DNA of 64,000 bases from Erythroxylum novogranatense (Eukaryota; Streptophyta; Magnoliopsida; Malpighiales; Erythroxylaceae): the NCBI GenBank assembly GCA_029891385.1, contig CM057228.1, positions 37,327,023-37,391,022 of the forward strand, read 5' to 3'. The notes beneath the pieces were generated by a model. That model was given only the letters and a program-made list of their open reading frames with translations, did not search any database and was not told the DNA's origin. Below, in pieces: positions 60,126 through 64,000 of the stretch (position 1 is the stretch's first letter; the number at the start of each line of letters is the position of its first letter). The position numbers and the translations under genes are program-made.

Positions 60126-61180
60126 CTAAGCATACATAAGGCTTCCAACAGCTGAAGCATATGAAATGTTCTTCATGTGTTCCCGCTCAAAGTCATTCTT
60201 TGGGCATTGATTCAAATTGAATTTATCACCCTTGACTATGGGTGCTACACTTGGTGCACAATCTTTCATTCGAAATCTCTCTAAAACTTTGTTGATATAG
60301 GTCTCTTGAGACAAACCCAAAATGCCTCGAGATCTTTCTCTATGAATCTTAATGCCAATGACATAAGATACCTCACCCATATCTTTCATATCAAAATTCT
60401 TTGAGAGAAATTGTTTCACCTCATATAACAAACTCTTATCATTAATCGCAAGCAAAATGTCATCCACGTATAACACAAGAAAACAAGTCTTACTCCCACT
60501 GACCTTTTGGTATAAACACTGGTCCATTATATTATCTTCAAAACCGAATGAAATGATAACCTCATGAAATTTTAAATACCACTGTCGGGAGGCTTGTTTT
60601 AACCCATATATAGATTTATTAAACTTACAGACTAAATGCTCACCATCATTAGAGGAGAATCCTTCAGGTTGTTTCATGGTAATCTCTTCCTCTAGTTCAC
60701 CATTGAGGAACGTCGTTTTCACATCCATTTGATGTAACTCAAGATCAAAATAAGCTACTAATGCCATGATTACATAAAGAGAATGTTTTTTAGATACAGG
60801 AGAAAATGTCTTCGTATAGTCGATTTCTTCCCTCTGAGTGAACCCTTTGACAACAAGTCTTGCTTTATGTCTCTCAATGTTGCCTCGTGAGTCTTTTTTT
60901 GTCTTAAATACCCATCTACATCCAATGGTTTTCACACCATTTGAAAACTCAATGAGATCCTAGACTTGATTAGATGCTATAAAATCCATCTCATCCTTCA
61001 TAACATTGTACCACAAGTCTGATTCCTTAGAACTTGTGGCTTACGAAAACATTTCAGGATCTTTTTCAGCTCCAACGTTATAATCTGACTCTTATAGATA
61101 CACTATATAATCACTAGGTATTGCTGACCTTCGAATCCTAGTTGATCTCCTTAATGATGTATTATCATCCTCACGAGGAA
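60126..61180 (-). pseudogene. Copia copy 2 reverse transcriptase
   Basis: Motifs: GCRWVFKTKKDSRGNIERHK, ARLVVKGFTQREEIDYTKTF, QMDVKTTFLNGELEEEI, YGLKQASRQWYLKFHEVI and the intact catalytic LYVDDILLAIND (about 60456-60490), then MKDMGEVSYVIGIKI. The open stretch is 269 residues. TAG near 60123 and decayed upstream codons (about 60950-61180) interrupt it. Confidence 0.92.
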
Positions 61181-61289
61181 CTTGTTACTCAACCTGTTGT
61201 TCAACTGGTTGCTCAATAGTTTCTGTTTATTCCTCATTTACAACTTGATCTACTGGATTAGTATTAATAGCTTGTGGTACTTCAATAAC

Positions 61290-62160
61290 TGATTATCCCA
61301 CACCCGTTTGGACTTGAGGGGTGTGAATGACAATCAATCTATCACTTGAACCAGAGGGTTGAGCTTCATAATGGTCGCTTTCAAAAACTATTTCTAAAAA
61401 ATGACCACTCCCATTGATCAAGTCATTCTCAAGAAATTTTGCATTTTTTGATTCCACAAGTCTAGTGCTGTGAGATGGACAATAGAATCTATACCCATAA
61501 GACCTTTCAGTATATCCAATGAAATACCCACTAATGGTCCTTGTGTCTAACTTCTTCTCCTGTGGGTTGTAAATTCTCACTTCAGACGAGTATCCCCAAA
61601 TGAGTGTATGCCTCAGACTCGGTTTCCAACCCTTAAATAACTCAAAAGGTGTCTTTGAGGCAGCCTTGGTTGGAACTCGTTTTAATATATATGCAGCCGT
61701 CTTTAAAGCTTTAGTCCATAGGAACTGAGGAAATTTTGTGTTACTTCTTATACTTCTCACCATATCTATTAAGGTTCAGTTTCTTCTTTTTGCCATACCT
61801 TTCTGATCTGGAGAACCGAGCATGATGTACTGGGTAACAATCCCATGTTCCTAAAGAAACTTCGCAAAAGGACCAGATGCTTATCCACTTTCAGTGTATC
61901 TACCATAGTACTCTCCACCTCTATCTGACCTCACGATTTTAAATCAGTTTTCCACATTGATTCTCCGCTTCAACCTTAAACATTTTAAAGGCATCCAAAG
62001 CTTCGTCCTTAAAACGAAGTTAGTAGAGATACATATATTGTAAACAGTCGTCTATGAAGGTGATAAAGTATTTCGGATTATTTGCACCATATATGGACAA
62101 CAAATATCTGTATATATGATTTCTAATAGGTTTGTACTCCTCTTGGCACCTTTTTTAGAT
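61290..62160 (-). pseudogene. Copia copy 2 integrase
   Basis: Recognised by MVRSIRSNTKFPQFLWTKAL, AAYILKRVPTKAASKTPFEL, GWKPSLRHTLIWGYSSEVRI and GYFIGYTERSYGYRFYCPSH (C-terminal half), preceded by a decayed core with FITFIDDC-type sequence near 62050. Core residues are too broken to verify the catalytic triad. Confidence 0.85.
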
Positions 62161-63340
62161 TTGTTAGTTTGCTTACCCTTAATGCAATCCATGCAAGTCT
62201 GAAAGTTAGCAAAATCTAAAGTACTAAGTACTCCTTCATTTACTAATCTCTTAATTCTCTCAATGGAGATGTGTACTAATTTATGATGCCACAACATAGA
62301 GGATTCTTCATTTACAATACATCGTTTCAATCCAACAGTGACATACATCAAATTATGGGCATCATTATTTTGTAAATGAAGGGAATAAAGACCATCAGAT
62401 AATGTACCATAACCAAAAGGTACAAGTCTTGATACAGAAATCAAATTTCTAGAGAAATTTGGAAAAAAAGTTCTTTTCCAAGCATAAAATAAAACCACTG
62501 CTCAAAACCAAATTGCAAGTGCTGATGGCTTCTACACGTGAACTCGTCTTGCTTTCTGAATAGATGGATTATTCACTTCCCATCGGCTTCCTTAGGTTTT
62601 GCATACCCTGTAAGGTATTCAAAACATAGATTGTAAAACCAGAATCAATCTACCATGTGTTATGATTAACATTAACCATATTAGACTCATAACAAACAAA
62701 TAAATTTGAGTCCCTTTCTTCTAGAGCCAGTCCTTAAATTTAGCATAGTATTTCTTCATGTGTCTCCTCTTCTTGCAGAAGAAACACTTTGATGACTTCT
62801 TCATATCATATTGAGGAACAAATTTGCCTTTTCTCTTATTTTTGGCATTGTCTTGACTCTTCTTTCCTGAAATTGTCAAATTGACGCTTTCACCTTCTTC
62901 CATCAACAACCTCTCCTCTTTTTACACACACATGATCAACAATTCATTAATCGACCACTTGTCCTGATGTGTGTTATAAGAGATATTGAAAGGACCGTAT
63001 TATTGACGCAGAGTGCACAAAATGTAATGCACCAGGAAAGATTCTGATATAGTAACTTCCAATGCTTTCAACTGAACCGCTATGTCCCTCATACACATGA
63101 TATGATCACGTACACCCTTTATCCCAATGACCCTCAAGGATGACAACTGCATAATCAAAGTACTGGCAAGGGCCTTATCAGATGTAGCGAATTGCTCATC
63201 AATGGCCTTTAATATACCTTTAACATTACTATGATGTTCGACAGAACTACGAATGCCAGCAGATATCTTAATCTTTATAAACGTCACCGAGAGACGATTA
63301 GATCTCTCCCACTTTTAATAAAGAGCAACAGTTTCTAGGG
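62052..63340 (-). pseudogene. Copia copy 2 gag, protease and pre-integrase region
   Basis: Gag piece 63287-63000 (VEHHSNVKGILKAIDEQFAT, UBN2-type) then a CCHC-type knuckle CFFCKKRRHMKKYYAKFK (about 62740-62795, final ligand Cys replaced by Tyr), a decayed protease near 62640, and the pre-integrase part LISVSRLVPFGYG, HKLVHISIERIKRLVNEG and CMDCIKGKQTNKSKKGA (62150-62450). Several phases. Confidence 0.85.
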
Positions 63341-63346
63341 TGTTGG

Positions 63347-64000
63347 TGTTGGACCCCAAACTTTTCTTATAATTTAGAAATATGAAATGAGAAATTTTGT
63401 CGATTATTCATTTGTAAAGAATAGAAGAATTCTTGCATTTGAAATGAAGTAGAAAAGGTAGTTATGTGCAAGATGGGTTATATGTGAAATATTGGAAGTT
63501 ATAAGTTGAAACATGATCATTGAGTATGCTTCGGTGTTTCAGCCATAACTTTTTCTCTAGTTATCTGAATCGGATGATTCTTAATTTGGATTAAAATAGA
63601 GAGATACGGATACAAATTGTCTGATGAAATTGAGTTCTAATTTAGTCTTGAAGAATGTCAATTTTTAGATGGAAGTAAATCACAGGAAAATGTGTTAGCA
63701 TAATGATAGTCCGAAATGTTTGGAGTATAACTTTTGGTGTAGTGATCCAAATTAAACGATTTTGGTGGCGTTATGAAATTGAGACAATAAGGAATAATTC
63801 TATAGAAGGAAGTTTTAACAAATTCCTTCAATTTAATGGTTAGAAAAATGTCCTAAAGTAAGCTTGAATTAAAATGAGCTTTAGGGGCAAATTGGGAAGA
63901 CTACTTAAAGAGTTAAGTTACAAGGCTTATAAGGAAGGGATTTTTGGTCATTTATCACTCATTAAATGACATGGCAATATAAAACAATAGGGCTGTCATT
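63347..64000 (+). mobile_element. Chromovirus-type LTR, truncated by window end
   Basis: Starts TGTTGGACCCCAAACTTTTC, close to the LTR start at 5760 (TGTTGGGCCCCAAATTTTTT). It is inserted in copia copy 2 gag; GTTGG (63342-63346) is the expected target duplication. It carries the module taacttttggtgtag...ccaa-tt-a..gattttgg (63726-63760), which also occurs in the LTR at 5760-7974. Confidence 0.8.

Larger units (their letters stand above)
58900..63346 (-). mobile_element. Ty1/copia element copy 2
   Basis: TNT1-type polyprotein in the order gag, protease, integrase, reverse transcriptase, RNase H, all on the - strand. It is collinear with copy 1 at 19618-26520 and better preserved. At 63346 its gag N-terminus is interrupted by an LTR beginning TGTTGGACCCC. 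Its 5' LTR would be beyond that insertion. No second LTR of this copy is in the window. Confidence 0.9.

Overview
This window is nuclear DNA of a flowering plant, probably a eudicot; the sequence does not identify the species. The evidence is the set of resident elements (Ty3/gypsy elements of Tekay/Del, Athila and TAT type, Ty1/copia elements, an L1-type LINE), fragments of plastid genes, and one intron-containing host gene for a ProT-type amino acid transporter. There are no bacterial operons, no CRISPR array and no tRNA or rRNA gene that I can support.

Layout. 1-7974 is a chromodomain-bearing Ty3/gypsy element (Tekay/Del-like, + strand) whose 5' LTR starts outside the window. It sits inside the 5' LTR of an Athila-like element (7975-19617, + strand). 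That element in turn interrupts a decayed Ty1/copia element on the - strand (19618-22860 and 26189-26520). The copia element is interrupted a second time by a 3.3 kb solo LTR (22861-26188) with a perfect 5-bp target duplication. From about 26860 to 28170 lies a patchwork of plastid DNA (psaB, ycf2 and atpI pieces), followed by about 4 kb of very AT-rich sequence with long direct repeats.

32267-45757 is a complete 13.5 kb TAT-lineage element on the - strand with 5-bp target duplications ATAAT. It carries an extra gene in antisense orientation (33548-35626, + strand), a 63-bp tandem array (39137-39740) and its own nested solo LTR (35872-39128, target duplication TAGGT). 46011-49302 is a 5'-truncated LINE. 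52288-55945 (- strand) is the only apparently intact host gene: seven exons that join in phase to 1410 nt and encode a 469-residue AAAP/ProT-type transporter. 58420-58600 is a small HD-ZIP III leucine-zipper fragment. From about 58900 to 63346 there is a second copia copy of the same family, cut at its gag start by another chromovirus-type LTR that runs off the window at 64000.

Every retroelement is inactivated by stops, frameshifts or altered catalytic residues. The insertion order agrees with LTR divergence counted by eye: Tekay LTRs differ at about 30 of 838 compared bases, while the older Athila LTRs differ at about 45 of 925. No convincing new biological system is present. The observations most worth checking are a 15-bp dyad shared by two unrelated retroelements, the antisense gene with its own TATA box, an LTR whose end and primer-binding site are repeated in tandem, the 63-bp array open on both strands, and the composite plastid insert.
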